Origin: Kiloniella litopenaei
Lineage (GTDB): Bacteria; Pseudomonadota; Alphaproteobacteria; Kiloniellales; Kiloniellaceae
Direction: 5' to 3'
DNA length: 64,000 bases
Assembly: GCF_000982415.1 (NCBI RefSeq)
Contig: NZ_LANI01000001.1
Coordinates: forward strand, 1-64,000
In this document: positions 24,887 through 33,997 of the stretch, in pieces
How positions within the stretch are numbered: the first letter of the stretch is position 1
Layout: each line of letters starts with the position of its first letter
The notes under the pieces: model-generated
Told to the model about the DNA's origin: nothing
Seen by the model: the letters and a program-made list of their open reading frames with translations, nothing else
Database searches by the model: none
Program-made: the position numbers and the translations under genes

Positions 24887-27076
24887 TCAAACCTCTGCTT
24901 TCAACTCCAACCGCTTCGCATGCAAGATTGGCTCGGTATAGCCAGACGGTTGTACAGCACCTTTCAGGACGAGATCACAGGCGGCCTTGAAGGCGATTGA
25001 ATTATCGAAATCATCGGCCATTGGCTTGTAGGCCGGGTCATCTGCATTCTGTGCGTCCACGATGCTTGCCATGCGTTTAATGGTTTCCATGACCTGGGTT
25101 TCGGTGCAGATGCCGTGGTGGAGCCAGTTGGCGATGTGTTGGGAGGAAATGCGCAGGGTGGCGCGGTCTTCCATAAGGCCGACGTTGTTGATATCCGGGA
25201 CTTTGGAACAGCCCACGCCGTGATCGACCCAGCGGACAACGTAGCCCAGAATGCCTTGGGCATTGTTATCGAGTTCGTGCTGCACCTCGTCCGGTGACCA
25301 GTTGGTGTCACTGGCAACGGGGACAGAGATCAAGTCGTTAAGGGACGCGCGTTCTCTTTGCGCCAGTTCCTTTTGACGGTCAAAGACATTGATGGCGTGA
25401 TAGTGAGTGGCGTGGAGCGTTGCCGCCGTTGGAGACGGCACCCAGGCCGTGTTTGCGCCCGCTTGCGGGTGGCCAGACTTTTGATCCAGCATATTGGCCA
25501 TCAGATCCGGCATGGCCCACATGCCTTTGCCGATCTGCGCCCGACCACTGAGGCCACAAGCAAGACCAATATCCACATTCCAGTCTTCATAGGCCTTGAT
25601 CCACGCGGCGTTTTTCATATCGCCCTTGCGGATCATGGGGCCAGCTTCCATGGCGGTGTGAATTTCATCGCCTGTTCGATCAAGGAAGCCCGTATTGATA
25701 AAGAAAACACGGTTCTTGGCTGCACGAATAGCTTCTTTGAGATTGAGCGTCGTCCGGCGTTCTTCATCCATAATGCCGATTTTTAGGGTGTGACGTTTCA
25801 ACCCCAAGAGATCTTCGACCTTTGTGAAAATCTTGTCGGCAAAAGCCACTTCGTCAGGCCCGTGCATTTTGGGTTTTACGATATAGACAGATCCCGTGCG
25901 GCTGTTACGCAATGAAGCTTCATCAGGATCAGAAGATTTCAGCAGGTCGTGTTTGGCAATAACCGCCGTGATCATGGCATCCATCAAACCTTCGGGAACT
26001 TCGCGCGCATCATCCCCGACCAGAATGGCCGGGTTGGTCATGAGATGACCGACATTGCGCACCAGCATCAGGCTCCGCCCCTGCAAGGTGAGACTTTCGC
26101 CCGTGTTCGCCCGATAAACCCGATCAGACTTTAATCGGCGGGTAATGGTCTTGCCGCCCTTTTTCAGATCGGTAGAGAGATCCCCGCGCATCAGGCCAAG
26201 CCAGTTGCGATAGACAGCGACCTTTTCCTCTGCATCAACCGCAGCGACGGAATCTTCGCAGTCCATAATGGTTGAAAGCGCGGCCTCGACAATAACGTCT
26301 GCCACACCCGCCGGATCGGTCTTGCCGATGGGATGGGCACGATCAATGGATATTTCCACATGCAATCCATTGTGACGGATCAAAAGGCCAAAGGCGCTAT
26401 TGAGATCACCGCGATAGCCTCTGTATTCAGCCGTATCTGACAGGGCTGTGCGCTGTCCGTTTTCCAGCGTCGCAACCAGCTTGCCGTCGTCAACCTGATA
26501 ACAGACAACATCCTTGTGTGATCCGCCCTTGAGCGGCGCAGCTTGATCCAGAAAATTTCTGGCCCAGGCAATGACCTTTTGCCCGCGCACCGGGTTAAAC
26601 GCAGCCTGTTTCTCTGCGCCGTCTGTTTCCGGAATTGCATCGGTACCATAGAGCGCATCGTACAGACTGCCCCAACGGGCATTGGCTGCATTGAGGGCAT
26701 AACGCGCATTCATCACCGGCACCACAAGCTGCGGTCCGGCTACAGAGGTTATTTCTTCATCCACATTAGCGGTTTCAACGGAAAAGTCTGGTCCTTCGGG
26801 CACAAGATAGCCGATTTCCTCCAAAAAGGATTTATAGGCTGCGTGATCTGTAATCGGGCCAGGGTGGGTTTTATGCCAGTCATTCAACTGGCCTTGCAGC
26901 TCTGTTCGCCGTGCAAGCAGCTGTGCATTTTCCGGCATCAGATCTTGCAACAGATCGTTCATCCCCGCCCAGAAATTATCCGGGGCAACACCTGTTCCCG
27001 GCAGGGCATCATTATTCACAAAGTTATATAGCGTTTTATCAATTTGCAGCGCGCCGACCTTAATTCGATCAGTCAT
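24887..27076 (-). CDS. glcB: Malate synthase G
   Basis: A 729-residue monomeric malate synthase condensing glyoxylate with acetyl-CoA to malate (EC 2.3.3.9). Length is that of the G form. Visible conserved parts are [15 protein letters not shown] near 275, [16 protein letters not shown] near 455 and the C-terminal region with [24 protein letters not shown] precedes the ATG. It lies 87 bases after allA, whose product is glyoxylate, with no terminator between them; this ties allantoin breakdown to central metabolism. No isocitrate lyase is in the window, so a role in the classical glyoxylate shunt is not indicated here. Confidence 0.95.
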   Translation of the reverse strand: MTDRIKVGALQIDKTLYNFVNNDALPGTGVAPDNFWAGMNDLLQDLMPENAQLLARRTELQGQLNDWHKTHPGPITDHAAYKSFLEEIGYLVPEGPDFSVETANVDEEITSVAGPQLVVPVMNARYALNAANARWGSLYDALYGTDAIPETDGAEKQAAFNPVRGQKVIAWARNFLDQAAPLKGGSHKDVVCYQVDDGKLVATLENGQRTALSDTAEYRGYRGDLNSAFGLLIRHNGLHVEISIDRAHPIGKTDPAGVADVIVEAALSTIMDCEDSVAAVDAEEKVAVYRNWLGLMRGDLSTDLKKGGKTITRRLKSDRVYRANTGESLTLQGRSLMLVRNVGHLMTNPAILVGDDAREVPEGLMDAMITAVIAKHDLLKSSDPDEASLRNSRTGSVYIVKPKMHGPDEVAFADKIFTKVEDLLGLKRHTLKIGIMDEERRTTLNLKEAIRAAKNRVFFINTGFLDRTGDEIHTAMEAGPMIRKGDMKNAAWIKAYEDWNVDIGLACGLSGRAQIGKGMWAMPDLMANMLDQKSGHPQAGANTAWVPSPTAATLHATHYHAINVFDRQKELAQRERASLNDLISVPVASDTNWSPDEVQHELDNNAQGILGYVVRWVDHGVGCSKVPDINNVGLMEDRATLRISSQHIANWLHHGICTETQVMETIKRMASIVDAQNADDPAYKPMADDFDNSIAFKAACDLVLKGAVQPSGYTEPILHAKRLELKAEV

Positions 27077-27163
27077 TGTTATCTGTTCCAGTCTTATTAA
27101 TTAATCTAGATCGTAAAAACTATTTTATTCAGCCCAGTATAAGGCAACTTTATCTCGTGGGTA

Positions 27164-27712
27164 TTAAGGAATTTTTAGAACAGCACCTGTGCCTTCAAAC
27201 CAATATTCTTCCAAGTTTGCCGTTCCTTCATCTGCCGGGCCTTTGCGGTCCACGATAAGGAAATCCTGTGTCGGTTCCAGCACCAGCAACGGATGATGCC
27301 AGATATTCTTGGCGTATTGAACACCTTGACTGCCCGACGCAAGAAAAGCACGACAGCCCGCGGGCGTTGGTACCTCGTCTTCACAAACCACGATCAACCA
27401 TGATGCGGGTTGCATGGGGACAAAGGCCTGTGACCCCAAGGGATGGCGTTCCATCATGGTAATGGCGATCGGTAAAGGTCTGGGCGTGCCACGAAAGATA
27501 GAAAGGATCGCTTCGCCCTCACCGTCTTTTACATCTGCCTGTGCCAGATCATGAAAGCGACGGGTTGTTCCCTCGTTGATCAGATAGCTTTTGTCATGGT
27601 CCGCTTCGATAACCTGACCAAAGGGGGCAAAGGCCTCGGCAGTAAGGGGTACAGGGCGAAGTTCGACAAGGTCTGACGTCATAAAATTTTCCACTTTGTT
27701 ATCGTTGTTCAT
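27164..27712 (-). CDS. allA: Ureidoglycolate lyase
   Basis: Cytoplasmic enzyme splitting ureidoglycolate into glyoxylate and urea (EC 4.3.2.3), the last purine-specific step. The cupin-fold sequence has FAPFGQVIEAD near the N-terminus, RHPLGSQAFVPM and GVWHHPLL-like GVQYAKNIWHHPLL motifs of AllA. I place the start at 27712 because GGGGAG lies 11 bases upstream; an upstream in-frame ATG at 27739 has no ribosome site and would lie against the conserved RNA element, and ATG 27682 is a further option. That RNA element (27741-27796) ends in ACAACCC, which can pair with the GGGG of this ribosome site, pointing to translational control. Confidence 0.9.
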   Translation of the reverse strand: MNNDNKVENFMTSDLVELRPVPLTAEAFAPFGQVIEADHDKSYLINEGTTRRFHDLAQADVKDGEGEAILSIFRGTPRPLPIAITMMERHPLGSQAFVPMQPASWLIVVCEDEVPTPAGCRAFLASGSQGVQYAKNIWHHPLLVLEPTQDFLIVDRKGPADEGTANLEEYWFEGTGAVLKIP

Positions 27713-27740
27713 CTTAACTTTTTCTCCCCAGTATTTCATG

Positions 27741-27796
27741 GGTTGTGTGATCGTTCATGTAGTAAATAACTACATTTCTCTCGTCACGCATTGAGC
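27741..27796 (-). ncRNA. Conserved structured RNA element A, candidate purine riboswitch (upstream of allA)
   Basis: Read on the minus strand this element has the blocks GCUCAA, GCGUGA, GAGAGAA, a 7-bp hairpin AUGUAGU/ACUACAU with a 5-base loop, then GAACGAU and ACAAC. All blocks recur in the same order and spacing 5.6 kb away (33378-33430). The hairpin base pair next to the internal loop is A-U here and G-C there, a compensatory change that argues for RNA rather than a DNA operator. Setting (purine oxidation genes, alphaproteobacterium, hairpin with a conserved internal bulge) fits the NMT1 class, which senses xanthine and urate, but I could not compare it with the family model. Confidence 0.65.
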
Positions 27797-27841
27797 TAAA
27801 ATCAATTTGAACAGCCAGGAAATCTTTGGTTGTTAACAATA

Positions 27842-28774
27842 TCAAAATCCCGTGGCAGGATGGTTTTTAATCCAGTGATTGGCGATATCAATACGACGGG
27901 CGCACCAGACATGATCGTGTGATTGAATATAATCAACAAACTTTTTCAGCCCGGCAAAACGCCCCGGACGCCCGATCAGGCGACAATGCAACCCGATGGA
28001 CATCATTTTTGGTTCTTCCGCGCCCTCTTCATAGAGCGTATCGAACGCATCTTTGAGATAGGTGAAGAAGTGATCACCCGTATTAAATCCCTGTGCAGAG
28101 GCAAAGCGCATATCATTACTGTCCAGCGTATAGGGAACCACCAAATGCGGTCTATCCATCACCCGCGACCAAAACGGCAGATCGTCGGAATAGTCATCGG
28201 CGTCATAGATAAAGCCGCCCTCTTCCGCGACCAGTTCTCGCGTGTGTTCGGATGTCCGTCCTGTGTACCAGCCCAGCGGGCGTTCGCCCGTAATACGCTT
28301 TTGGATCTCTATCGCCTTGTGCATGTGTTCACGTTCTTCTTCGCGCGACATGCCGTGATAATTGATCCAGCGATAGCCATGACTACAGATTTCATGGCCA
28401 TCTTTCATGGCGGCTTCGATCACGGCGGAGTGGCGTTCCATCGCCATGGCAACGGCAAAGAGTGTGATCGGGATATTGCGTTCCCTGAACAGTTTCAGGA
28501 TGCGCCAGACACCCGCACGAGACCCATATTCATAGATTGATTCCATGGACATGTGCCGGGCACCTTCAAAGGCAGCGGCCCCGATAATTTCCGACAAAAA
28601 GGTTTCCGACGCGGGATCACCGTGCAACACACAGTTCTCACCGCCCTCTTCGTAATTAAGAACAAACTGTACCGCCACACGGGCTTTCCCCGGCCAGACA
28701 ACGGTTGGTCGGTCATTACCATAACCAACGAGGTCACGGGGATAGTCCTTTAGGTCATAGTCAGAACTGCTCAT
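27842..28774 (-). CDS. puuE: Allantoinase of the polysaccharide-deacetylase type (PuuE)
   Basis: A 310-residue metal-independent allantoinase (EC 3.5.2.5) of the carbohydrate esterase 4 fold, converting allantoin to allantoate. Motifs: NYEEGGENCVLHGD near 40, the ICSHGYRWINY segment near 130 and GWYTGRTSEHTR near 160, typical of PuuE and unlike the amidohydrolase-type AllB. Its ATG overlaps the uraD stop codon by four bases, coupling it to the enzyme that makes its substrate. It is the last gene before RNA element A. Confidence 0.92.
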   Translation of the reverse strand: MSSSDYDLKDYPRDLVGYGNDRPTVVWPGKARVAVQFVLNYEEGGENCVLHGDPASETFLSEIIGAAAFEGARHMSMESIYEYGSRAGVWRILKLFRERNIPITLFAVAMAMERHSAVIEAAMKDGHEICSHGYRWINYHGMSREEEREHMHKAIEIQKRITGERPLGWYTGRTSEHTRELVAEEGGFIYDADDYSDDLPFWSRVMDRPHLVVPYTLDSNDMRFASAQGFNTGDHFFTYLKDAFDTLYEEGAEEPKMMSIGLHCRLIGRPGRFAGLKKFVDYIQSHDHVWCARRIDIANHWIKNHPATGF

Positions 28775-29286
28775 CCTACTCTGTCCTCTAGCCGAAAGCG
28801 TATAATACGTGCAATCTGTTGCAGGGCGGTTTCAAACTCTTTGGCCTGATCATTTTCCAGACGCTCAACAAAGGCATCCAGTATCATAAACTTCGTTGCC
28901 CCCTTGACCGCAAAGATGAAGGGAAAACCAAAACGATCAAGATAGCGTTTGTTCAGATCAGTAAAGCGTTCGAATTCATCTTCGCTCAACTGATCAAGCC
29001 CGACGCCCGCCTGTTCATTTTTGGAATCTTCCGTTAGCTCCCCGGATAAAGCAGCCTTTCCAGCCAGATCAGGATGTGCACGGATCAGGGCCAGTTGGGT
29101 TTCGTCATCGGCGTTTTGCATAACCTCTGCAAAGCGGTTGATCATTTCCTCCCGGCTTTGGAAAGGACGGTGACTTGCCGCCCCCTCCGCAACCCAGGGA
29201 GAATGCTCGGCAATATCCCCAAAGTTTTCAACGAAACCTTGTGCCGACATGGCGTTTACGGTTTCCAGTGAATAGCTATCTGTCAT
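28771..29286 (-). CDS. uraD: OHCU decarboxylase
   Basis: A 171-residue enzyme decarboxylating 2-oxo-4-hydroxy-4-carboxy-5-ureidoimidazoline to S-allantoin (EC 4.1.1.97). The N-terminal half contains FVENFGDIAEHSPWVAE with the catalytic histidine; RAHPDLAGKAA near 90 and the C-terminal FPFIFAVKG are also family hallmarks. The gene lies between puuD and puuE with 33- and minus 4-base spacing, in the order of the reactions. Confidence 0.93.
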   Translation of the reverse strand: MTDSYSLETVNAMSAQGFVENFGDIAEHSPWVAEGAASHRPFQSREEMINRFAEVMQNADDETQLALIRAHPDLAGKAALSGELTEDSKNEQAGVGLDQLSEDEFERFTDLNKRYLDRFGFPFIFAVKGATKFMILDAFVERLENDQAKEFETALQQIARIIRFRLEDRVG

Positions 29287-29319
29287 TTAACATTCTCATA
29301 TATTCTGCTTTATCAGCTT

Positions 29320-30504
29320 TCACTCTTTATTTTGGGTAATCCATGCCCCCAACGTCGTGCGCTCGTCCTCTGTCATGCCTGTTTCATTGCCAAGCGGCAT
29401 GGCATCGCTATCAACAGATTGCGCCTTGATACGATCAAGGTAACGCTTGATATCCGCAATACTTTCCAGCTTTACCCCCTGAGGTGCTTCGTCAACCCAA
29501 TCAACGCTTGGGTTAGTTGCATGACAGGTCGTGCAATGAGTTTGGACAATATCCATAACCACTGTATCAGTCACCCGGTCAGATCCATAATCACGTTCCA
29601 CGGGGGCGGTCATAATCATGGCAACGATTACACCGACACCTGCAACGGGGAAGGTCCACGCAAGCTGTTTGAAACTATCCCCGGCCTCGTGACGGTTCAG
29701 CAAATGACGGACAGCACCACCGATAATCAGGATCAGGGCAACCAGCAGCCAACTGTGCGGATGGCCGGTCAGCATCGGATAGTGATTACTGACCATCATC
29801 AAAAGTACAGGCAAGGTCAAATAATTATTATGCACAGACCGCTGCTTGCCCATGATGCCAAAACGGGCTTCGGGTTCTTCCCCGCGCATGAGGGCTGCGG
29901 CAACCTTCTTTTGGTTGGGGATAATAATCCCGAATACATTCACCGCCATGATCGTGCCAACAAAGGCACCAACATGGATCAAGGCTCCCCGGCCAGAAAA
30001 AACATGGCTGAAAAGAATGCTCGCCGCCATAATCAGAATAAAGAGGCAGACAGCCAGAACGCTTGTATTTTTTCCAAGGGGAGAACGGCAAATACCATCA
30101 TAGATCAACCACCCGCCAATCAAGCTGGCGACGGAGATAGAAATTGCCTGCCAAGGTTCCAGCGCCATCACATTTGGATCAATCAGGTATGAACTGGCGT
30201 TGTAATAGTATTGAACAACCAAAAGGGCAAAACCAGTCACCCACGTCAGGTAAGCTTCCCATTTGAACCAGACCAGATCATCCGGCAGTTTTTTCGGTGC
30301 GACGAGATATTTTTCAACGTTATAAAAACCACCGCCATGTACCTGCCACGCGGAACCGTAAACATCCTTGTCCAAGCCTTCACGTTTGCGAAGAGACAGA
30401 TCCAACCCTATGAAATAAAAGGATGTTCCGATCCAGCCAACACCTGCGATCAAGTGAGCCCAGCGAAAAAGCAGGTTCAGCCAATCTGCTGCAAATGATT
30501 CCAT
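29320..30504 (-). CDS. puuD: Urate hydroxylase PuuD, membrane protein with cytochrome c domain
   Basis: A 394-residue integral-membrane urate oxidase (oxidising urate to 5-hydroxyisourate). Residues 1 to about 290 hold eight or so membrane helices with LNLLFRWAHLIAGVGWIG at the start; the C-terminal 100 residues form a periplasmic cytochrome c with the heme motif CTTCH near 330 and a likely distal methionine in AMPLGN near 375. Electrons thus pass to the respiratory chain and no hydrogen peroxide is made, unlike soluble uricase. AAGGATGAACT before the ATG gives the ribosome site. Confidence 0.93.
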   Translation of the reverse strand: MESFAADWLNLLFRWAHLIAGVGWIGTSFYFIGLDLSLRKREGLDKDVYGSAWQVHGGGFYNVEKYLVAPKKLPDDLVWFKWEAYLTWVTGFALLVVQYYYNASSYLIDPNVMALEPWQAISISVASLIGGWLIYDGICRSPLGKNTSVLAVCLFILIMAASILFSHVFSGRGALIHVGAFVGTIMAVNVFGIIIPNQKKVAAALMRGEEPEARFGIMGKQRSVHNNYLTLPVLLMMVSNHYPMLTGHPHSWLLVALILIIGGAVRHLLNRHEAGDSFKQLAWTFPVAGVGVIVAMIMTAPVERDYGSDRVTDTVVMDIVQTHCTTCHATNPSVDWVDEAPQGVKLESIADIKRYLDRIKAQSVDSDAMPLGNETGMTEDERTTLGAWITQNKE

Positions 30505-30587
30505 GATAGTTCATCCTTCCTGAACATATTTCACGCGCTATATCGCGCTTTCATTCTTGTCTTTTGCCTAATTTATGACGCGGTCTA

Positions 30588-31937
30588 TTACGCTTTGTTC
30601 GCCAGATCCACGGCAATGTTTCTGTGTTTTTGTAAAAGAGGCTGCATATCAAGCCGGGTGATTTTCCCCTCCTTGACCAGTAACTCGCCGCCAACAGCGG
30701 TATAGTTTGCATTGGCTGGCGTGCAGAGCATCAGCCCTGCAACCGGGTCCAGTTCAGCCCCGGAATGGTAAAGCGGGTCTAGCTTGAACGCTGCAAAATC
30801 AGCCTGATAACCCGGCGCCAGAATACCGACATCGTTCCGGCTAAGAACACGTGCGCCGCCAACAGTCGCGACCTCTATGGCTTCACGAATTTTCATCCCG
30901 CGTGCACCGTGCTTTACACGCTGTAACAACATCGCCTGTCTTGCTTCTGCCAACAGATGCCCACTGTCGTTTGAGGCTGATCCATCAACACCAAGGCCAA
31001 CTTTCACACCGGCATCATACATTTCCCGAACCGGTGCGATGCCAGACCCCAAGCGCATGTTCGAACAAGGGCAATGGGCAACACCCGTTCCACTTCGGGC
31101 AAAAAGAGAAATCTCGTCCGGATTTAGCTGAACACAGTGTGCGTGCCAGACATCATCACCAATCCATCCCAGTTCCTGGGCATACTCACCCGGCGTCAGG
31201 CCAAATTTTTCCTTGCTGAACGCAATATCTTCGACATTTTCAGCCAAGTGTGTGTGAAGTCCCACCCCCATGGAACGGGCAAGCACAGCTGATTCACGCA
31301 TCAAATCCTGAGAAACAGAGAAAGGTGAACAAGGTGCCAGGGCAATGCGAAGACGCGATCCTTCGGATGCATCGTGATAGGTTTCAATAAGACGCTGACT
31401 GTCTTTTAAAATTGCGGCCTCGTTTTCCACAAGGCTATCAGGTGGCAAACCGCCGTCACCTTCCCCCACAGACATTGATCCGCGCGTGGCATGAAAACGA
31501 ATGCCCATTTCCATTGCCCCCTCGATAGAATCATCAAGACGACTGCCGTTGGGGAAAAGATAGAGATGATCGCTGGTGGTCGTACAGCCAGATAACAAAA
31601 GTTCTGCAATTCCGACCTGTGCCGAAACCTTGATGGCCTCTGGCGTCAGATGTGACCAGACGGGATAGAGCGACTGTAACCACGGGAACAGCGGCTCATC
31701 CTGTGCAAAGGTTCTGGTCAGGGATTGATAGAGGTGGTGGTGTGTATTCACCAGTCCGGGCAGAACGATATGATCCCTGAGATCAAGCATGGTGTCAGCA
31801 TCTTGGGGAAGTTCATCAGCAGGCCCCACAGCCTTGATAACACCGTCCACGGCATAGAGTGCCCCATCTTTGAGCTCTCTACGGTTTTCGTCCATGGTGA
31901 CGAGAACACGTGCATTTTTGATTAACAGAGATTTCAT
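30588..31937 (-). CDS. 8-oxoguanine deaminase (amidohydrolase)
   Basis: A 449-residue amidohydrolase-superfamily deaminase. Zinc ligands are in VNTHHHLYQS (about 61-70), HTHLAENVEDIAF near 235 and the catalytic aspartate in GLGVDGSASNDSGHL near 310. The VNTHHHLYQSLTR pattern and GSASND match the proteins shown to deaminate 8-oxoguanine to urate (EC 3.5.4.32). It lies 23 bases after the NCS2 permease and before puuD, so its product would go straight to PuuD. Guanine or a related oxidised base as substrate is possible, since a separate GuaD is encoded at 46.8 kb. Confidence 0.85.
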   Translation of the reverse strand: MKSLLIKNARVLVTMDENRRELKDGALYAVDGVIKAVGPADELPQDADTMLDLRDHIVLPGLVNTHHHLYQSLTRTFAQDEPLFPWLQSLYPVWSHLTPEAIKVSAQVGIAELLLSGCTTTSDHLYLFPNGSRLDDSIEGAMEMGIRFHATRGSMSVGEGDGGLPPDSLVENEAAILKDSQRLIETYHDASEGSRLRIALAPCSPFSVSQDLMRESAVLARSMGVGLHTHLAENVEDIAFSKEKFGLTPGEYAQELGWIGDDVWHAHCVQLNPDEISLFARSGTGVAHCPCSNMRLGSGIAPVREMYDAGVKVGLGVDGSASNDSGHLLAEARQAMLLQRVKHGARGMKIREAIEVATVGGARVLSRNDVGILAPGYQADFAAFKLDPLYHSGAELDPVAGLMLCTPANANYTAVGGELLVKEGKITRLDMQPLLQKHRNIAVDLANKA

Positions 31938-31960
31938 ATCGTTCTATTCGTCCAGCGTTC

Positions 31961-33304
31961 TTATACTTCGTCCGAAGCGTCTTTTGGTAAAATCAGGTTC
32001 AGGACAATTGCCAGAAAAGCCGCAGGCACCAAACCTGATGTTAAAAGTATCTTCGCCGTTTCAGGCATTGCGGCCACCGCTTCGGGTACTGATTTAAGCC
32101 CCAGACCAATTCCCAAGGAAACCGCAATAATAACCATGTCACGGCGTGTTAAAGCGGTCATGGACAACAGCTTGAGCCCTGCCCCGGCAATCATCCCAAA
32201 CATGATAATGGACGCACCGCCAAGCACCGCGTTTGGCATTACCGAAATAACCGCACCAATTTTCGGGAACAGACCCGCGACAATCAGGAAAATCGCCCCG
32301 CATGTTACCACATGTCGGCTCATCACGCCTGTCAGGGCAACCAAGCCGACGTTTTGGCTATAGGATGTATTGGGCATTGCCCCAAAAAGTGCGCCAACAG
32401 CCGTACCCAGACCATCAGCCATCGTCCCGCCTGAAAGCTCTTTATCCGTCGCTTCGCGGCCTGCGCCCCCTGTGGTGATCCCGGAAATATCCCCAACGGT
32501 TTCAATGGCACTGACTACTGAGACCAACAACATTCCCAAAACTGCCGCTGTATTAATTTCAAATCCATATTGCAACAGAGAAGGAAGGGAGAACCAGCCA
32601 GCAGAAGCAACCCGACCAAAATCAACCATGCCCATGGGGATGGCGACGAGATAGCCAACGATCAGGCCAATCAATACCGCCGAAGCTGAGAGAAAACCTT
32701 TGGTCATAAACTTTACGCCAAGGGTTACAACCATCACCAGAACGGCAAGAAAGATATGATACCAGGCACCGAAATCTGGTACTTTACCAGCCCCGCCTGC
32801 GGCATATTTAATTCCCACTGGAATAAGCGCCAAACCAATTGAAAGCACCACTATGCCCGTTACCAACGGGGGTAGAATACCGCGAATACGACCAATAAAA
32901 GTCCCGAGAATAAAATGAAAAACACCCCCGATAGCCGCCGAGGCAAAAAGCGCCCCCAGACCCGCTGTTTTTACAATCGGGATCATGATAGGAATAAAGG
33001 CAAAACTTGTGCCCTGAACAATCGGAAGCCGCGCCCCAATAGGACCAATACCGATGGTTTGCATAAGCGTTGCGATCCCCGCAACAAACATCGCCGTCTG
33101 GATAAGGAATATTTTGTCCCCACCGGACAAACCAGCCACACCCGCAATAATAATTGGTACAGTCACATTCCCCGCAAACATTGCCAAAACATGTTGCAAG
33201 CCAAGCGGTACAGCTTCTTTAAGGGGCGGACAGTAATCCGGGTCTTTTAAAGTTTCGACGCTTGCCGTTCCCGCACCATCCTTTGAATCAGTTACTTCGG
33301 TCAT
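31961..33304 (-). CDS. NCS2-family nucleobase:cation symporter (xanthine/urate/uracil permease)
   Basis: A 447-residue inner-membrane carrier with 12-14 predicted helices. It shows the NCS2 signature SAIETVGDISGI and the following GGTMADGLG, GAMPNTSYSQNVGLVALTGV segment (residues about 255-320), where the substrate-contacting glutamate and asparagine lie. The NTSYSQNVG form is found in xanthine/urate transporters more than in uracil ones. The position at the head of the uricolytic operon, directly after RNA element B, makes xanthine or urate the likely substrate. Confidence 0.9.
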   Translation of the reverse strand: MTEVTDSKDGAGTASVETLKDPDYCPPLKEAVPLGLQHVLAMFAGNVTVPIIIAGVAGLSGGDKIFLIQTAMFVAGIATLMQTIGIGPIGARLPIVQGTSFAFIPIMIPIVKTAGLGALFASAAIGGVFHFILGTFIGRIRGILPPLVTGIVVLSIGLALIPVGIKYAAGGAGKVPDFGAWYHIFLAVLVMVVTLGVKFMTKGFLSASAVLIGLIVGYLVAIPMGMVDFGRVASAGWFSLPSLLQYGFEINTAAVLGMLLVSVVSAIETVGDISGITTGGAGREATDKELSGGTMADGLGTAVGALFGAMPNTSYSQNVGLVALTGVMSRHVVTCGAIFLIVAGLFPKIGAVISVMPNAVLGGASIIMFGMIAGAGLKLLSMTALTRRDMVIIAVSLGIGLGLKSVPEAVAAMPETAKILLTSGLVPAAFLAIVLNLILPKDASDEV

Positions 33305-33377
33305 TTCAGGTTTCCCCCTGTTGGTTAAACCAGCCGGTTATTATTTTTATAGCCGTTTAACTTAACTCTTTCTCATC

Positions 33378-33430
33378 GTTGTTTCATCGTTCGTGTAGGT
33401 TATCTACACTTCTCTCTTCACGCCTTGAGC
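33378..33430 (-). ncRNA. Conserved structured RNA element B, candidate purine riboswitch (upstream of the NCS2 operon)
   Basis: The minus strand carries GCUCAA, GCGUGA, GAGAGAA, a 6-bp hairpin GUGUAG/CUACAC with loop AUAAC, then GAACGAU and ACAAC, matching element A at 27741-27796 block for block while loop and flanks differ. It lies about 75 bases before the NCS2 start codon. Around it, GUUGGUUAA (33441-33449) can pair either with UUAACCAAC just ahead of the ribosome site (33321-33329) or, in its overlapping part, with UUAAGUUAA downstream of the hairpin, the kind of exclusive pairing an expression platform needs. Confidence 0.65.
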
Positions 33431-33542
33431 AAAAATTAAGTTAACCAACTATTTTATCCCGGCTTTTTATGGGATGTAACGCTTTGATATTTAAACAATA
33501 AAAGCAACACCCCGATGACTATCACAAAAGTCGGCCTTTAAG

Positions 33543-33890
33543 CTAACTCCCGCGATAGGTTGAATAGCCATAAGGCGATAGCAACAGGGGAACGTGATAG
33601 TGCTGATCTTCTTCAGCAATACCAAAACGAATGACAATCACATCAAGAAAAGCCGGATCAGGAAGATCCACATCTTTGCTTTTCAAATAATCGCCAGCAT
33701 GAAAGTGGAGTTCGTAACGACCTTTGGAAAACGCATCCTTGTCAAGAATAGGGCCATCAACACGCCCGTCTTCATTTGTAGTTACATCCTTCAACGGAAC
33801 GACCTCACCTACACGGAAAAGCTCTATTCGCAATCCCGATGCAGCGACACCGGATGCTGTATCCAGTACGTGCGTTGTTAAATACCCCAT
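33543..33890 (-). CDS. uraH: 5-hydroxyisourate hydrolase (copy 1)
   Basis: A 115-residue transthyretin-like enzyme hydrolysing 5-hydroxyisourate to OHCU (EC 3.5.2.17). It begins [11 protein letters not shown] with the catalytic histidine, has the arginine in VIRFGI and histidines in [10 protein letters not shown], and ends with the diagnostic YRGS. I start it at ATG 33890, preceded by GGTGAGG, rather than at an upstream in-frame ATG, because this gives the family's normal N-terminus and matches copy 2 residue for residue. Copy 2 is at 36234-36587 in opposite orientation and roughly 60% identical. Confidence 0.93.
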   Translation of the reverse strand: MGYLTTHVLDTASGVAASGLRIELFRVGEVVPLKDVTTNEDGRVDGPILDKDAFSKGRYELHFHAGDYLKSKDVDLPDPAFLDVIVIRFGIAEEDQHYHVPLLLSPYGYSTYRGS

Positions 33891-33965
33891 ATGCCTCACC
33901 CTGAAGAGCTTTTTCATTATTATGTGAGGCAGTATGTCGCAGTCCATATGAACGCAAAAGAAGTC

Positions 33966-33997
33966 TTTTTAGATCACATTGATGCTATTAAGTGATC
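33966..33997. promoter_or_regulatory. Shared uraH promoter boxes (copy 1 side)
   Basis: TTTTTAGATC (33966-33975) and AGTGATC (33991-33997) both recur in front of the other uraH copy (TTTTTAGATC at 36059 and 36090; AGTGATC at 36191 and 36206). They are probably binding sites of one of the two LysR regulators. Part of the region overlaps the end of the LysR gene. Confidence 0.45.
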
